In this document: positions 63,918 through 64,000 of the stretch, one piece after another
Layout of the letters: every line of letters starts with the position of its first letter
Numbering within the stretch: the first letter of the stretch is position 1
Origin: Litorilituus lipolyticus
GTDB lineage: Bacteria; Pseudomonadota; Gammaproteobacteria; Enterobacterales; Alteromonadaceae
Direction of reading: 5' to 3'
NCBI RefSeq assembly: GCF_006439335.1
Contig: NZ_SAWY01000013.1
Span: 49,909 to 113,908 of the forward strand
Length of the DNA stretch: 64,000 nucleotides
The notes under the pieces: generated by a model
Told to the model about the DNA's origin: nothing
The model's input: the letters and a program-made list of their open reading frames with translations, nothing else
The model's database searches: none
Program-made: the position numbers and the translations under genes

Positions 63918-64000
63918 TGTCCTGATATAGGTTGACACTTTTTTTCTAAAACGCCTGATGAATTTCATCAGGCGTTTTGTATTTTAAGGCCATATGAGGC
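63918..64000 (-). mobile_element. IS3-family insertion sequence, right edge only
   Basis: The end TGTCCTGATATAGGTTGACA begins near 63918, and the reverse strand encodes the C-terminus of an IS3-type transposase. The element enters from beyond the right edge; its other end and any target duplication cannot be seen. Confidence 0.75.
63946..64000 (-). CDS. IS3-family transposase OrfB, C-terminal fragment at window edge
   Basis: The last 17 codons read PHMALKYKTPDEIHQAF and stop at 63946-63948. This PHMAL.YKTP-type ending is a recognisable C-terminus of the rve (DDE) integrase transposase of IS3-family elements. The rest lies outside the window, so intactness cannot be judged. Confidence 0.85.
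   Translation of the reverse strand, partial: PHMALKYKTPDEIHQAF

Overview
The window is AT-rich gammaproteobacterial chromosome, most like the marine Colwellia/Thalassotalea group (Colwelliaceae, Alteromonadales). This rests on gene content: purM-purN-DUF3108 order, several TonB-dependent receptors, c-di-GMP enzymes, a PEP-CTERM protein, a DcaP-like porin beside a CrbS/CrbR-type sensor pair, and many secreted hydrolases. The assignment is inference from style and gene families, not from a marker gene. I saw no rRNA, tRNA or CRISPR array. The only insertion sequence is the edge of an IS3-family element at the right end.

Layout. 1-2.5 kb: end of purM, then purN and a DUF3108 protein. 2.5-13 kb, minus strand: a hotdog thioesterase and a long operon for uptake and CoA activation of an organic acid (porin, LivG-, LivH-, LivM-, LivK- and LivF-like ABC parts, a long-chain acyl-CoA synthetase translationally coupled inside the ABC genes, and a PaaK-like CoA ligase). 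13-17.4 kb: a CrbS-like transporter-sensor kinase and a convergent CrbR-like regulator. 17.5-21 kb: OsmC protein, a SulA-like gene behind two tandem LexA boxes, and a GAF-PAS-GGDEF-EAL protein. 21-24.2 kb: an FHA / PP2C phosphatase / Ser-Thr kinase operon. 24.4-35.5 kb: GNAT, M1 aminopeptidase, POT transporter, DUF885 lipoprotein, YgiQ radical SAM protein, M20 amidohydrolase and CBS protein, largely a peptide-use set. 35.7-42.4 kb: small zinc-ribbon proteins, a PEP-CTERM protein with a sigma-54 promoter, an ABM protein, a GAF protein, an OsmC-YcaO fusion and a REC-REC-GGDEF protein.

42.8-63.9 kb is the most coherent part: a complete nucleic-acid and nucleoside scavenging locus. It has two exported endonuclease/exonuclease/phosphatase-fold enzymes, a lipoprotein alkaline phosphatase, two TonB-dependent receptors, the NupC transporter and the salvage enzymes (purine phosphoribosyltransferase, Add, DeoD, DeoB, Udk, DeoC, Tdk, Upp, DeoA, Cdd). 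At its end is a TetR-family regulator closely resembling RutR. Palindromes of the form TTGACCANNTGGTCAA, which is the known E. coli RutR operator, lie between hpt-like/nuclease, deoB/udk, upstream of cdd-deoA and upstream of the regulator itself. A weaker version lies upstream of the large TonB receptor. The picture is that extracellular DNA/RNA is cut and dephosphorylated outside or in the periplasm, and nucleosides are imported and dismantled under one RutR-like regulator.

Other notable signals are a pair of MITE-like repeats with matching inverted ends, sitting at the 3' ends of two unrelated genes 30 kb apart; the tandem SOS boxes; and a promoter-hairpin-T-tract leader in front of add.
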